A stretch of 64,000 nucleotides of DNA from Treponema sp. (GTDB lineage Bacteria; Spirochaetota; Spirochaetia; Treponematales; Treponemataceae), in assembly GCA_016290995.1 (NCBI GenBank), contig JAEEVR010000004.1:62001-126000 (forward strand), written 5' to 3'. How positions within the stretch are numbered: the first letter of the stretch is position 1; the number at the start of each line of letters is the position of its first letter. The notes under the pieces are model-generated. The model did not search any database. It worked only from the letters and a program-made list of their open reading frames with translations, and had not been told where the DNA came from. Both the position numbers and the translations under genes were made by a program. Positions 1 to 8,269 of this stretch are shown here, one piece after another.

Positions 1-470
1 GACCCACGTGGGACGAATACTTTATGGAAGTTGCAAGAACGATAGCCAAACGCGCCACTTGCGACAGGGGCCGAAGCGGCTGCGTCATCGCCCGCGACAA
101 CCAGATTTTAGTCACCGGCTATGTCGGAAGCCCTGCGGGCCTTCCTCACTGCGACGATGTCGGCCACCTTTTTAGAAAGAGCGTCCACGAAGACGGCTCG
201 ATTACAAACCACTGCGTGCGCACTGTTCACGCCGAGCAAAACGCGATTTGCCAAGCGGCCAAGCGCGGCATTTCCATCGACGGAGGAACGGTGTACTGCA
301 AGATGACTCCTTGCCGAACTTGCGCGATGTTGATAATCAACTGCGGAATAAAAAGGGTAGTCTGCGAAAAGCATTACCACGACGAGGAAGACTCGATGCG
401 CATGTTCAAAGAGGCCGGCGTCAAAATCGAGCACTTGGAAGACAGCGTGCAGACCTATAAAGATATGTGA
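1..470 (+). CDS. dCMP/cytidine deaminase family protein, 5' end outside window
   Basis: The reading frame is open from the first bases of the window and reads PTWDEYFMEVA before the first internal ATG at 24. This is the usual N-terminus of dCMP deaminases, so the true start lies upstream. Zinc-site motifs are visible: HAEQNAI (His and catalytic Glu) and TPCRTC (two Cys). The enzyme deaminates dCMP to dUMP, feeding thymidylate synthesis in the cytosol. Some relatives act in competence (ComEB) or on other cytidines, so the exact substrate is inferred. The gene ends at a hairpin terminator shared with the convergent thrC. Confidence 0.9.
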   Translation, partial: PTWDEYFMEVARTIAKRATCDRGRSGCVIARDNQILVTGYVGSPAGLPHCDDVGHLFRKSVHEDGSITNHCVRTVHAEQNAICQAAKRGISIDGGTVYCKMTPCRTCAMLIINCGIKRVVCEKHYHDEEDSMRMFKEAGVKIEHLEDSVQTYKDM

Positions 471-473
471 TCA

Positions 474-507
474 ACAAAAAAATCGCCTTGCGGCGATTTT
501 TTTTTTG
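474..507. terminator. Bidirectional rho-independent terminator between deaminase gene and thrC
   Basis: The inverted repeat AATCGCC-TTGC-GGCGATT (481-498) has an A-run on its left and a T-run on its right. It can therefore stop transcripts from both converging genes. Confidence 0.85.
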
Positions 508-508
508 T

Positions 509-1888
509 TTAGAGGTTGGCGATTAGCCAATCCTTGAATTTGTTGTAGTCGTTTTCCATCGGAATCGCGCGGTCGGGCAGGGCCATAACCTTTTGCAAGC
601 GTTCGGGAATCGCAGGATCTTTGCCAATCGCGTCCTTAACAATCGCGCTGAACTTGGCCGGATCGGCGGTTTCCAAAATGATTCCGACCGCGCTTTTCGC
701 GCAGTCCGCCCAGTCCGGCTTGTTTGGAGTGATTCCGGGCTTTGTGATGTCAATTCCTTCAAGGCGTTCCAAGGCGCCGTTCTTGATGTCTTCCCAAGCC
801 CTGTAGGCCACCGCTCCGTGCGGATCGATTGTGTAGCCGGTTGAATCAAAACAAGCCTTGATTGCTTTTACGATTCCATCGTTGTCAAGCCAATAAGAGG
901 CAAAAAGCTTTCTTACGTCTTCCAATGAATACATATAGGCGATGCGCTCGTAGTTTGAAGGCGCTCCTACGTCCATGGCGTTGGCGTATGTCTCAACGCT
1001 GGGGCGGGCCTTGTATTCGCTTGTGGCGATCCAGTCGGGAATCGTGCGGTTGGAATTTGTGGCAGCCACAAAGCCGGTTATCGGAGCGCCCATTTCGCGG
1101 GCGATAAGGCCGCTGGTAAGATTTCCAAAGTTTCCGCTGGGAACGGTTACGATAATTTCCTTTCCGGGATTCTCGTACTTGGCTTGCAAGGCGGCGTACA
1201 TGTAATAAAAGCCTTGCGGAAGCAAGCGAGAAATGTTGATTGAGTTGGCGCTGGACAAGCGGAACTTGGCGCGCAAGTCTTTGTCTGTAAAGGCAGTCTT
1301 GACCAACTTTTGGCAGTCGTCAAATGTTCCTTTTACTTTAAGTGCTCGAACGTTTCCGGTAAATGTCGAAAGCTGCTTTTCCTGCAAGGGACTGATTTTT
1401 CCTTCCGGATACAAAATCGTTACGTCAAGGCCTTCTACGTTGTGGAAGGCGCTTCCGACGGCGCTTCCCGTGTCGCCTGACGTTGCGACCAAGATGTGAA
1501 GCTTTCCGTTTTCTCCTCGGTTAAAGAAAGACATCGCCCGGGCCATAAAGCGCGCTCCAAAATCCTTAAAGGCGCAAGTGGGGCCGTGAGACAATTCAAG
1601 GACGTATGTTCCGTCCTCAATCTTAACAAGCTTGGGCTCAAAAGGGTAGGCGTCTTTTATCAAAGCCTCCAAGTCCGCGTCAGGAATCTCTCCCTCTACA
1701 TAAGGCTTGGCCATCTCGATGGCGGCGCTGACAAAGTCCGGCTTTCCGTCCTTCATCATTTTTGATATTTCAACTTTTGGAAACTCAATCGGAACGTAAA
1801 GTCCGCCGGTGGCGGAACTCATTCCGTTCACTACGGCAGTCTTAAAGTCAACTTTAGCGCTTGAGTCGCGTGTGTCTGTGTAAATCAT
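509..1888 (-). CDS. thrC: Threonine synthase
   Basis: The product is a 459-residue PLP enzyme that converts O-phosphohomoserine to threonine, the last step of threonine synthesis. The N-terminus (MIYTDTRDS...GGLYVP) and the PLP-lysine motif CAFKDFGARF (Lys108) are those of the long threonine synthase subfamily. The phosphate-binding motifs ATSGDTGSA and SGNFGN are also present. An AGGAG ribosome site precedes the ATG. The start lies 9 bases after the stop of the upstream lipoprotein gene, so the two are probably cotranscribed. No other threonine-pathway gene is nearby. Confidence 0.97.
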   Translation of the reverse strand: MIYTDTRDSSAKVDFKTAVVNGMSSATGGLYVPIEFPKVEISKMMKDGKPDFVSAAIEMAKPYVEGEIPDADLEALIKDAYPFEPKLVKIEDGTYVLELSHGPTCAFKDFGARFMARAMSFFNRGENGKLHILVATSGDTGSAVGSAFHNVEGLDVTILYPEGKISPLQEKQLSTFTGNVRALKVKGTFDDCQKLVKTAFTDKDLRAKFRLSSANSINISRLLPQGFYYMYAALQAKYENPGKEIIVTVPSGNFGNLTSGLIAREMGAPITGFVAATNSNRTIPDWIATSEYKARPSVETYANAMDVGAPSNYERIAYMYSLEDVRKLFASYWLDNDGIVKAIKACFDSTGYTIDPHGAVAYRAWEDIKNGALERLEGIDITKPGITPNKPDWADCAKSAVGIILETADPAKFSAIVKDAIGKDPAIPERLQKVMALPDRAIPMENDYNKFKDWLIANL

Positions 1889-1897
1889 TTTTATCTC

Positions 1898-2926
1898 CTA
1901 GTTGGAAAGGGAGTAAATCACTTCTTCGCAGAAAAGCTTTGCCATTTCTTGCTGGGCGTTTGAAATCGCTTTCCATTCCGACTTGTCTTTTACTGTGACT
2001 GATTTTGCGGCCTTTAAAAGAACTTCTCCGCTAGAGATGTTCAAGGCGCCCATGTCGCCGGTAAAGGTAACGTTGTAATAGCCGTCCGCGTCTTGCGTGA
2101 TTGGATTTGCGTATTTTACTCGGCCGTAGATTACGTATTTGAAAAGTGAGTTTCCGCTAAGCTGCTTGAGGGCGTCGCTTCTGATTCTTACAGGATCGTC
2201 CGCGTCGATGGAGTTGTGGAAGTCCGCGTTCTGCGCTCCCATAAAGCCCGCTTTCCACAAGCTTCCGGTAAGGGCCTGGGCGCTGGGCTGAGATCCGTTT
2301 CCGATATTGATCTTTCCGTCTTGGCGGTAGTCAACGATTGAAACCAAGATTCCTGTGCGGGCGCCCAAATTGCTCTTTGCCTTCCAAGGCGCTTCGGCGG
2401 CGATGGCCGAGGCTTGCTTGATCAAGTCAGGGTCGCTGGATGGCGCTTGCGGGTAGAACAAAACGCTGGCCGAGGCGGACAATTCTGGAACGGGCGCTGT
2501 GAATTCGGCGACGCCGTTTGCGTCCGTCACGATTTCGGCGCGGGCAAAGTTTACGGTTTCTTGCTTTCTTGAAGCGGGATACTCTGCTGTCATTTTGAGG
2601 GAGGCCAAAGGCTCTCCGGCCAAATTAGTTACCTGAATTTTATATGGAGAGGCAAAGGCCTTTCCCTTTACTGTTTCTCTTGGCGAAGAAAGGACAGAAA
2701 TCTTTATGTCCTGCAAAAGTTTTTTGTACTGGGACTTTGAAGAAATGGCCGTTGAAACAGGCGCGCTTTCTTTTTTTACTTCTTTTTCCGCAGGAGCGGC
2801 CGGAGTAGAGGCCTGCTCGACCTTGTTGGGTTCTGGGCTTTGAGCCGCGCTCTCTTGTTTTGTCGATTCGCAAGAAAGAAAGGCCAATACAGAAGCCGCT
2901 AGCGCAATTGCAAATACTTTTTTCAT
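1898..2926 (-). CDS. Predicted lipoprotein of unknown function
   Basis: The start is set at the ATG that opens MKKVFAIALAASVLAFLSC, a signal peptide ending in a lipobox with the lipidated Cys at position 19. A longer reading frame runs upstream but would bury this signal. After a Ser/Pro/Glu/Lys-rich linker come an Ig-like or carboxypeptidase-regulatory-like segment (NGVAEFTAPVPE) and a C-terminal alpha/beta region of about 150 residues that resembles LPP20/CsgG-type periplasmic domains only loosely. I do not recognise the family. A GGGTGGA ribosome site precedes the start. The gene heads a two-gene unit with thrC from the promoter at 2966-2994. Confidence 0.8.
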   Translation of the reverse strand: MKKVFAIALAASVLAFLSCESTKQESAAQSPEPNKVEQASTPAAPAEKEVKKESAPVSTAISSKSQYKKLLQDIKISVLSSPRETVKGKAFASPYKIQVTNLAGEPLASLKMTAEYPASRKQETVNFARAEIVTDANGVAEFTAPVPELSASASVLFYPQAPSSDPDLIKQASAIAAEAPWKAKSNLGARTGILVSIVDYRQDGKINIGNGSQPSAQALTGSLWKAGFMGAQNADFHNSIDADDPVRIRSDALKQLSGNSLFKYVIYGRVKYANPITQDADGYYNVTFTGDMGALNISSGEVLLKAAKSVTVKDKSEWKAISNAQQEMAKLFCEEVIYSLSN

Positions 2927-2965
2927 TTTATTTTTCCACCCTAAAATGATTGTTATAACTGTAAA

Positions 2966-2994
2966 AATATAGCATTTTTCTGCAAAAAGTTCAA
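2966..2994 (-). promoter_or_regulatory. Sigma70-like promoter of the lipoprotein-thrC unit
   Basis: On the minus strand it reads TTGAAC (-35, 2989-2994), a 17-base spacer, then TATATT (-10, 2966-2971). The predicted leader is about 30 bases and contains a ribosome site, unlike the divergent alr promoter. Confidence 0.65.
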
Positions 2995-3006
2995 TACTTA
3001 TCATGG

Positions 3007-3035
3007 TTGTAAAATCTTCCGAAAATAAATATTAT
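3007..3035 (+). promoter_or_regulatory. Sigma70-like promoter of alr, leaderless type
   Basis: TTGTAA (3007-3012), a 17-base spacer and TATTAT (3030-3035). The -10 box overlaps the upstream ATG at 3034, so that ATG would lie before the transcript start. The ATG at 3043 lies 7 bases after the -10 box. Confidence 0.55.
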
Positions 3036-3042
3036 GAGTGGA

Positions 3043-4218
3043 ATGAGACTTACATTTGCTGAAATTTATTTAAAGAACTTTGAAGACAACGTAAAGGCCA
3101 TAAAGAAATTCGTAAAGCCTGGAGTGAAGATTTGCTGTTCGGTAAAGGCCGACGCTTACGGCCACGGAGCCGTCGCTTGCGCAAAAGCCGCCATAAAATG
3201 CGGAGCGGAATATTTGGCTGTGGCCACCGTGGGCGAGGGAATTGAGCTCCGCGAGGCCAAAATCAAGGCCCCGATTTTGCTTTTGAGCTACTGCTCTCCG
3301 TCTGAGATGGCGGACTTGGTAAAATACAATATCACGCCCTTTGTCGGCGACGAAGAATACATTGAGTTGATTGAGGCCGCCGTCAAGAAAGCTGCGAAGG
3401 CGTCACAAGCCCAAAAAGCGGCCGCCAAAAAGTTCGCCGTCCATCTTGCCGTTGACAGCGGAATGGGACGGGTAGGCTGCCTGCCCTGCGACGCGGCGGC
3501 CTTGGCAAAAAGAATCGCCAGTTCAAAATATATCTGCTTGGGCGGCATGTGCACCCACTTTGCCAGCGCCGACGGAACCGCCGCGCGCGACCGTTCCTAC
3601 GCCAAAAAACAGCGCGACGCTTTTATTGCCGCCGTCGAGTCGGTCAAGGCTTTGGGAATCAAGCCCGGAATCGTCCACGCTTCCGCAAGCGCCGCGCTTA
3701 TGGACAAAATCGAATGGCAGTTTGACATGGTTCGTCCCGGAATCATTTTGTACGGCTACTATCCCGACAAGATTACCGCAAAGTATTTGCGCGCAAAAAA
3801 AACTCCGTTGGAATTAAAGCCCGTTATGGCTTTTGTCACCGGAATCAGCGCCCTGCGGCCTTTTAAAAAAGGCATGAGCGTTTCTTACGGCTCAACATGG
3901 ACAGCGATAAAGAACACTACGATCGGCGTGCTGCCAATCGGCTACGCTGACGGCCTTTTGCGTCGCCAAGCCGGAACATTAAAGGTTAGCGTGAACAAAA
4001 AACTTTATCCAATTCGAGGCCGCATTTGCATGGACCAATGCATGGTTGACCTCGGAAGCGCCAAGGGAATCAAGCGCTTTGACCGCGCAGTGATTTTTGG
4101 CCCAAAAGAAAGCGGCGCGCTTTTGACAGCCGACGACTTGGCCAACGCTGCCGGAACGATTTCTTACGAGATTTTAACTTGCGTCGGAAAGCGCGTCCAG
4201 CGGGTGTTGGTAAAGTAA
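3043..4218 (+). CDS. alr: Alanine racemase
   Basis: This PLP enzyme makes D-alanine for peptidoglycan. The PLP lysine lies in CSVKADAYGHG (Lys35 from this start) and the catalytic tyrosine region in VSYGSTW, with GYADGLLRR and RGRICMDQ in the C-terminal barrel domain. An in-frame ATG at 3034 would add three residues. I prefer 3043 because it gives the family-typical N-terminus MRLTFAEIYL and because 3034 overlaps the predicted -10 box. The length of 391 residues is normal. The stretch KAAKASQAQKAAAKK (about residues 115-130) is a Lys/Ala-rich insertion. The gene is divergent from the lipoprotein-thrC unit. Confidence 0.95.
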   Translation: MRLTFAEIYLKNFEDNVKAIKKFVKPGVKICCSVKADAYGHGAVACAKAAIKCGAEYLAVATVGEGIELREAKIKAPILLLSYCSPSEMADLVKYNITPFVGDEEYIELIEAAVKKAAKASQAQKAAAKKFAVHLAVDSGMGRVGCLPCDAAALAKRIASSKYICLGGMCTHFASADGTAARDRSYAKKQRDAFIAAVESVKALGIKPGIVHASASAALMDKIEWQFDMVRPGIILYGYYPDKITAKYLRAKKTPLELKPVMAFVTGISALRPFKKGMSVSYGSTWTAIKNTTIGVLPIGYADGLLRRQAGTLKVSVNKKLYPIRGRICMDQCMVDLGSAKGIKRFDRAVIFGPKESGALLTADDLANAAGTISYEILTCVGKRVQRVLVK

Positions 4219-4230
4219 AGCTCTAATTCG

Positions 4231-4557
4231 CTATTTTAATGTAATGATTATGTTGCTTTCTTTGTCTAGCTTAATGTCATATTTTTCAAGCAAAAAAGGA
4301 TATGACATAGAGTCGCCTACTACTTGAAGCCCATAATCGGAAACGTACATTTTGATAATTGCGTTCTTAAGAATGAATCCTCCCGGCTTTTTTTCTTTGA
4401 TATACGAGGTCGTTGTTATTTGGTCGGTTTTTGTAAACTCAATATATGTTCCCTTGTTTATGAACTCTCGAGCCAACTCCCTTAATTCCGCCTCGTCGCA
4501 AAAAGCGGAAAGGCTTGCAAACAAACACATTACAATTAGCGTTATCAGTTTTTTCAT
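4231..4557 (-). CDS. Small secreted protein of unknown function
   Basis: The product has 108 residues with a clear signal peptide (MKKLITLIVMCLFASLSAFCDE). The mature part is about 90 residues, is predicted to be mostly beta strand, and is rich in Lys, Ile and Asp. A strong GGAGG ribosome site lies 7 bases before the ATG. The cysteine near the signal end is preceded by SAF, a poor lipobox, so a soluble periplasmic protein is more likely than a lipoprotein. The gene converges on alr with a 12-base gap and lies divergent to folC. Family not recognised. Confidence 0.7.
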   Translation of the reverse strand: MKKLITLIVMCLFASLSAFCDEAELRELAREFINKGTYIEFTKTDQITTTSYIKEKKPGGFILKNAIIKMYVSDYGLQVVGDSMSYPFLLEKYDIKLDKESNIIITLK

Positions 4558-4615
4558 AAATCCTCCAATGCTTTTATTCTAACACAGGTTTCTTGGAATG
4601 TAAATGAATTTCTGC

Positions 4616-4644
4616 TTGTTTAATTAACAAAAAAGCGCTAGACT
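4616..4644 (+). promoter_or_regulatory. Sigma70-like promoter of folC, short-leader type
   Basis: TTGTTT (4616-4621), 17 bases, TAGACT (4639-4644). The ATG of folC follows 11 bases after the -10 box with no ribosome binding site, so the leader would be about 4-5 bases. Confidence 0.5.
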
Positions 4645-4655
4645 TTGTAAAAACT

Positions 4656-6059
4656 ATGAATTGCGACGAATTTAAAAACTGGCTTGATTCATTTTTAAAC
4701 TTTGAAAAACTCCCGACCAAGAACATTTTTTGGCTGGACACAATCGAATGGCTTTGCGCGCAATTTGACAATCCGCAAAATTCCGCTCCCTGCGTCCACG
4801 TGGCCGGAAGCAAGGGAAAGGGCTCGGTGTCGCGAATGGTAAGTTCCATTTTGACCGAGAGCGGAAAAAAGTGCGGCCTCTACACATCTCCGCACATAAA
4901 GGACTTTTACGAACGCGTTTCGATTAACGGCGGCTTGATTGACAGCGCCTTGTACGAATCTTGCGCGACAGAAATACAAGAAAAAATTGACGCGCTAAAA
5001 AACGGCGAGCTTCCCTCAAACCGGCAAATAACTTGGTTTGAGCTTGTCACAGTCTACGCCTTTTTGTGCTTTAGGGCGGCAAAGACTGACGCAAACGTTT
5101 TTGAAGTGGGCTTGGGAGGCCGCCTTGACGCGACCAACATTGTCCAGCCAAAAATCTCAGTCATAAACACAATCGAGCTTGAGCACACTGAATTTTTGGG
5201 CGACACGCTGGAAAAAATCGCGGGCGAAAAAGCTGGAATCATTAAGGAAAACACACCCGTCCTTTGCGCGGAGCCAACAAGCCCGGGCGTAAAAAAAGTT
5301 TTTGAAGAAGCCGCGGCGCAAAAAAATGCTCCCTTGTACTTTGCCGACGAGCTTTTGGACGGGCTGGAATATTCTTACGAGAAAGGTTTGCAAGACCCAA
5401 AAGCGGCCTTCCAATACTTTATGAACGTCACAATTCGCTCAAAAATTTTCAACCGTCCATTGAAAGCCCGCTTGCGCTTGCTGGGCAGCGTCCAAGCCCA
5501 CAATGCTTTCTTGGCCGCGGCCGCAGTCCGCATTGCATTTCCGGAAATTGACGAAGCCACAATCGAGCGCGGCTTGGAAAAAGCGGCGCTCCCCGCGCGC
5601 TTCCAGACAATTGCGCTAAAAAGCTTTCAAGCCCAAGAAGCGGCCGCTTCAGCCCTCCTTGTCCTAGACGGCGCGCACACAGTAAACTCAATCAAAGGAA
5701 CGATGGAAACATTCAACGCGCTTTTCGCAAACGACGCGCGCAAAAAGCGACTCTTGTTCGCCTGCGCCGCCGACAAGGATGTCCACCACATCGCGCCGCT
5801 TTTTAAAGACAAGGCCGGACGTTCGATTTTTGAAAAAATTATGATTACAAAACTGAATTCCGCAAAGCAAAGCGATCCGCAAAAAGCGGCCGCCGCCTTT
5901 AAGGAAGCGGACTTGCCGTTTGAATTGGACGAAGACTATGAGGCCGCGATAAAGGATTCGGTTGAAGCCGCCAAGCGCGACGGAGCGATATTGCTTGCGA
6001 TAGGAAGCTTTTATTTGGCGGCGGAGATTTTGTCTGGAGATTTTTATCAAATAAATTGA
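4656..6059 (+). CDS. folC: Folylpolyglutamate synthase / dihydrofolate synthase family
   Basis: This 467-residue Mur-ligase-like ATPase adds glutamate to folates or dihydropteroate. The P-loop is HVAGSKGKGSVS (about residues 49-60), followed by TSPHIKDFYERVSING, the FEVGLGGRLDATN segment, and the C-terminal-domain start LVLDGAHTVNSIKGT. All are family signatures. Whether it also has dihydrofolate synthase activity cannot be told from sequence alone. No Shine-Dalgarno site precedes the start. Codon use matches its neighbours. The gene is followed by trpS on the same strand after 62 bases containing a separate promoter. Confidence 0.95.
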   Translation: MNCDEFKNWLDSFLNFEKLPTKNIFWLDTIEWLCAQFDNPQNSAPCVHVAGSKGKGSVSRMVSSILTESGKKCGLYTSPHIKDFYERVSINGGLIDSALYESCATEIQEKIDALKNGELPSNRQITWFELVTVYAFLCFRAAKTDANVFEVGLGGRLDATNIVQPKISVINTIELEHTEFLGDTLEKIAGEKAGIIKENTPVLCAEPTSPGVKKVFEEAAAQKNAPLYFADELLDGLEYSYEKGLQDPKAAFQYFMNVTIRSKIFNRPLKARLRLLGSVQAHNAFLAAAAVRIAFPEIDEATIERGLEKAALPARFQTIALKSFQAQEAAASALLVLDGAHTVNSIKGTMETFNALFANDARKKRLLFACAADKDVHHIAPLFKDKAGRSIFEKIMITKLNSAKQSDPQKAAAAFKEADLPFELDEDYEAAIKDSVEAAKRDGAILLAIGSFYLAAEILSGDFYQIN

Positions 6060-6086
6060 CGGCATTTTTTTTCGTCAAAGTCCGTA

Positions 6087-6115
6087 TTGCGCTTCGTTCC
6101 GTTAAATGGTAATAT
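6087..6115 (+). promoter_or_regulatory. Sigma70-like promoter of trpS, leaderless type
   Basis: TTGCGC (6087-6092), 17 bases, TAATAT (6110-6115), then only 6 bases to the trpS ATG. No ribosome binding site is present. Confidence 0.6.
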
Positions 6116-6121
6116 GTCTTT

Positions 6122-7228
6122 ATGGCAAAAGACGAAATTGAATATTCAGACTTGAGCGGAACCTACGAAGCCGCCCTTAAAAAGAGCCGCGAGATTGAGG
6201 CGGACATTAAAGTTAATCCAAAAAAATACCGCGTCCTTACGGGAGACCGCCCCACAGGACAGCTGCACATCGGCCATTACTTTGGCTCGCTTCAAAACCG
6301 CGTGCGCCTGCAAAACCTTGGCGTTCCGGTAATGATTTTGGTTGCTGACTACCAGGTTTTGACCGACCACGACGCGTATGACCAGATTTCGCAAAACACA
6401 AAGCAGCTGGTCATCGACTACCTTGCCGCCGGAATCAAGCCTGGCAAAGACGTTTGCATTTTCCCGCACTCATACATTCCCGAAGAAAACCAGCTTATGC
6501 TTCCGTTCCTAACGCTTGTAAGCAATTCGGAATTGGCCCGCAATCCCACCGTAAAGGACGAAATTCAAAAGGCCAAGGACTCTGGCGGCTTTAAGCAGGG
6601 CGTCAACGAAGGAATGTACACGTACCCCGTCCACCAAGCCTGCGACATCCTTTTTTGCAAGGCAAACATCGTTCCGGTCGGAAAAGACCAGCTTCCGCAC
6701 TTGGAGATAAGCCGAACGATAGCCCGCCGCTTTAACAACAAGTACGGGCAGGGCAAGGTGATTTTCCCTGAGCCTTACGCGCTCCTTGCAAAGACCCCGC
6801 TCATAAAGGGCTTGGACGGCCAGGCCAAGATGAGCAAGTCGCTCAACAACTGCGTATTCTTGCACAACACCGAAGACGAAACCGCCGCCTTGGTGTCAAA
6901 AGCCAAGACCGACAGCGACCGCCACATCACATATGATCCGGAAAAGCGCCCGGAAGTTGCCAACTTGCTTACATTGATTTCGCTTTGTACGGACGAGGCT
7001 CCCGAATCAATCGCCGAGCGCTTGGGCGACGGCGGCGGAAAAGCCCTAAAGGACGAGCTTGCAAAAGCCATTAACGAAAAGCTCCGCCCCTTGCGCCAAG
7101 AGCGCGCCAAACTTGAGGCAAATCCCGACTACATTAGGCAAGTTCTTATGGACGGAGTAAAGCAGGCCCGCGAAATCGCGCAAGCCACGCTTGAAGAAGT
7201 CCGCGCCGCGATGAATATGAAGATTTAA
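6122..7228 (+). CDS. trpS: Tryptophanyl-tRNA synthetase
   Basis: This class I aminoacyl-tRNA synthetase charges tRNA-Trp. The HIGH motif is intact (LHIGH, residues 48-52) after TGDRPTG, and the KMSKS loop is present as AKMSKS near residue 240. The 368-residue length is slightly above the bacterial norm of about 330-350. The excess is an N-terminal stretch of about 35 residues (MAKDEIEYSDLSGTYEAALK...) before the conserved core. The start codon follows the -10 box by 6 bases and lacks a ribosome site. The 3' end overlaps the convergent zinc-ribbon gene by 4 bases. Confidence 0.97.
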   Translation: MAKDEIEYSDLSGTYEAALKKSREIEADIKVNPKKYRVLTGDRPTGQLHIGHYFGSLQNRVRLQNLGVPVMILVADYQVLTDHDAYDQISQNTKQLVIDYLAAGIKPGKDVCIFPHSYIPEENQLMLPFLTLVSNSELARNPTVKDEIQKAKDSGGFKQGVNEGMYTYPVHQACDILFCKANIVPVGKDQLPHLEISRTIARRFNNKYGQGKVIFPEPYALLAKTPLIKGLDGQAKMSKSLNNCVFLHNTEDETAALVSKAKTDSDRHITYDPEKRPEVANLLTLISLCTDEAPESIAERLGDGGGKALKDELAKAINEKLRPLRQERAKLEANPDYIRQVLMDGVKQAREIAQATLEEVRAAMNMKI

Positions 7229-7629
7229 ATTAGCGCGCAGCGTACGACGCCGGCCAGTATGACTACAAGCGCGGCGAATGTGATTGCGTAAATCCAAACG
7301 GGCAGGCTTCCGTCACCGCGGGGCCGCCCGCTTTTTTTTGCCGCTGAAGATTTTTTGTGGACGTAAAAGTGGCCCTTGCTTTGCGCGTCCTTTTGCATTT
7401 TTGCGGCCGCCGAACTCATTCCGGCGACGCCAGGCTGGTCTTTTCCGCCGTAGCCGCAAGAAGGGCAGCCGTTTGCGAACATATTTGACGAGCCTGTTTT
7501 TCCGCAGACGGGACAGCGAACCGAAGAAAAGAAGCGTCCGCATTTTCCGCAAAAGCGCGCGCTTTGGGGCACTTCCGCTCCGCAGTTTTCGCAAAAGAAT
7601 TTGGCTTGAGTTTTATGATTTTGCGCCAT
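7225..7629 (-). CDS. Double zinc-ribbon protein with C-terminal membrane anchor
   Basis: The product has 134 residues. Two zinc ribbons are visible: CENC...CGKC (about residues 18-35) and CPVC...CPSC (about 40-60). A charged, flexible middle with KKSSAAKKSGRPRG is followed by a single C-terminal transmembrane helix (IYAITFAALVVILAGVVRCAL). This is the layout of zinc-ribbon membrane proteins of unknown function found in many bacteria. The function is not known. It lies downstream of the pseudo-receiver gene and could be the last gene of that minus-strand set, with a 13-base gap. Confidence 0.75.
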   Translation of the reverse strand: MAQNHKTQAKFFCENCGAEVPQSARFCGKCGRFFSSVRCPVCGKTGSSNMFANGCPSCGYGGKDQPGVAGMSSAAAKMQKDAQSKGHFYVHKKSSAAKKSGRPRGDGSLPVWIYAITFAALVVILAGVVRCALI

Positions 7630-7642
7630 CGATTGTTCCGCT

Positions 7643-8269
7643 TTAAGTTAACTTTAATTCTAGGAATTTGCCGTTGGACAAAACCTTGGCGCTGACATAT
7701 CTGTAGGCTTTGTTTTCGCCAAAGGTTGCGTTAGCGATTGAGTCGCCGGGGTTAAGGTTTTTAATAAGGTCAGGAATGTCGCTTGTAAATTCTATGCGAT
7801 TGTCTTGGACGCTCTTGACCGAGCCTGTGATCAGGCTTTCGTTTTTTGGGTTTGTAAAGACCAGCTCAAACTTTGGTCCGTTTGAAACAAAGCCAAAGGC
7901 TTGCTCGCTTTTTCCGGCCAAATATTTTTCGACTTCTTCCAATCCTTTCTCGTCAAGAGAGTTGAACATGCCGAACACGCCCAAAGATCGCGCCTTGGAC
8001 TTTTCATCGTCGCTCATCGGGCGTGAGTTGTAAAGGATCACTTTTGGAACGACTCCGCCAATTCCGCTTTTTGTAAATTGGACAAAGGTTTTCCAATGCC
8101 TTGGATATTCCGCTGTTGAAATGACGACCATGTCCGGCGCTATTTCCTCAACATTGTCCAAGGCTTTTAAGAGCCAACGGTAAGTGATGATTTCCGCTCC
8201 CGACTTTTTTATTACAGGAACGAGAGCGTCGATTGTTTTGTCTTCTTCGGCGATTAAAAGAACTTTCAT
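7643..8269 (-). CDS. Receiver-like protein without phospho-acceptor, possible PilZ-like C-terminus
   Basis: The product has 208 residues. The N-terminal 120 residues have the alternating pattern of a response-regulator receiver (MKVLLIAEED... PDMVVIS... VPKVILYNS). The residue where the phospho-acceptor Asp is expected, at the end of the third strand, is Ser in VVISTAEYP. The C-terminal 80 residues (FELVFTNPKNESLITGSVKSV...) look like a small beta-barrel, possibly PilZ-like, but I cannot find the RxxxR and D/NxSxxG motifs that bind cyclic-di-GMP. The start overlaps the preceding secreted-protein gene by 4 bases (ATGA), so the two are translationally coupled. Confidence 0.55.
   Translation of the reverse strand: MKVLLIAEEDKTIDALVPVIKKSGAEIITYRWLLKALDNVEEIAPDMVVISTAEYPRHWKTFVQFTKSGIGGVVPKVILYNSRPMSDDEKSKARSLGVFGMFNSLDEKGLEEVEKYLAGKSEQAFGFVSNGPKFELVFTNPKNESLITGSVKSVQDNRIEFTSDIPDLIKNLNPGDSIANATFGENKAYRYVSAKVLSNGKFLELKLT

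Noticed and set aside
6055..6079. TTGACG...CGTCAA inverted repeat after folC
   Set aside because: The loop is a T-rich 11 bases and the stem only 6 bp. It may weakly terminate folC but is not convincing.
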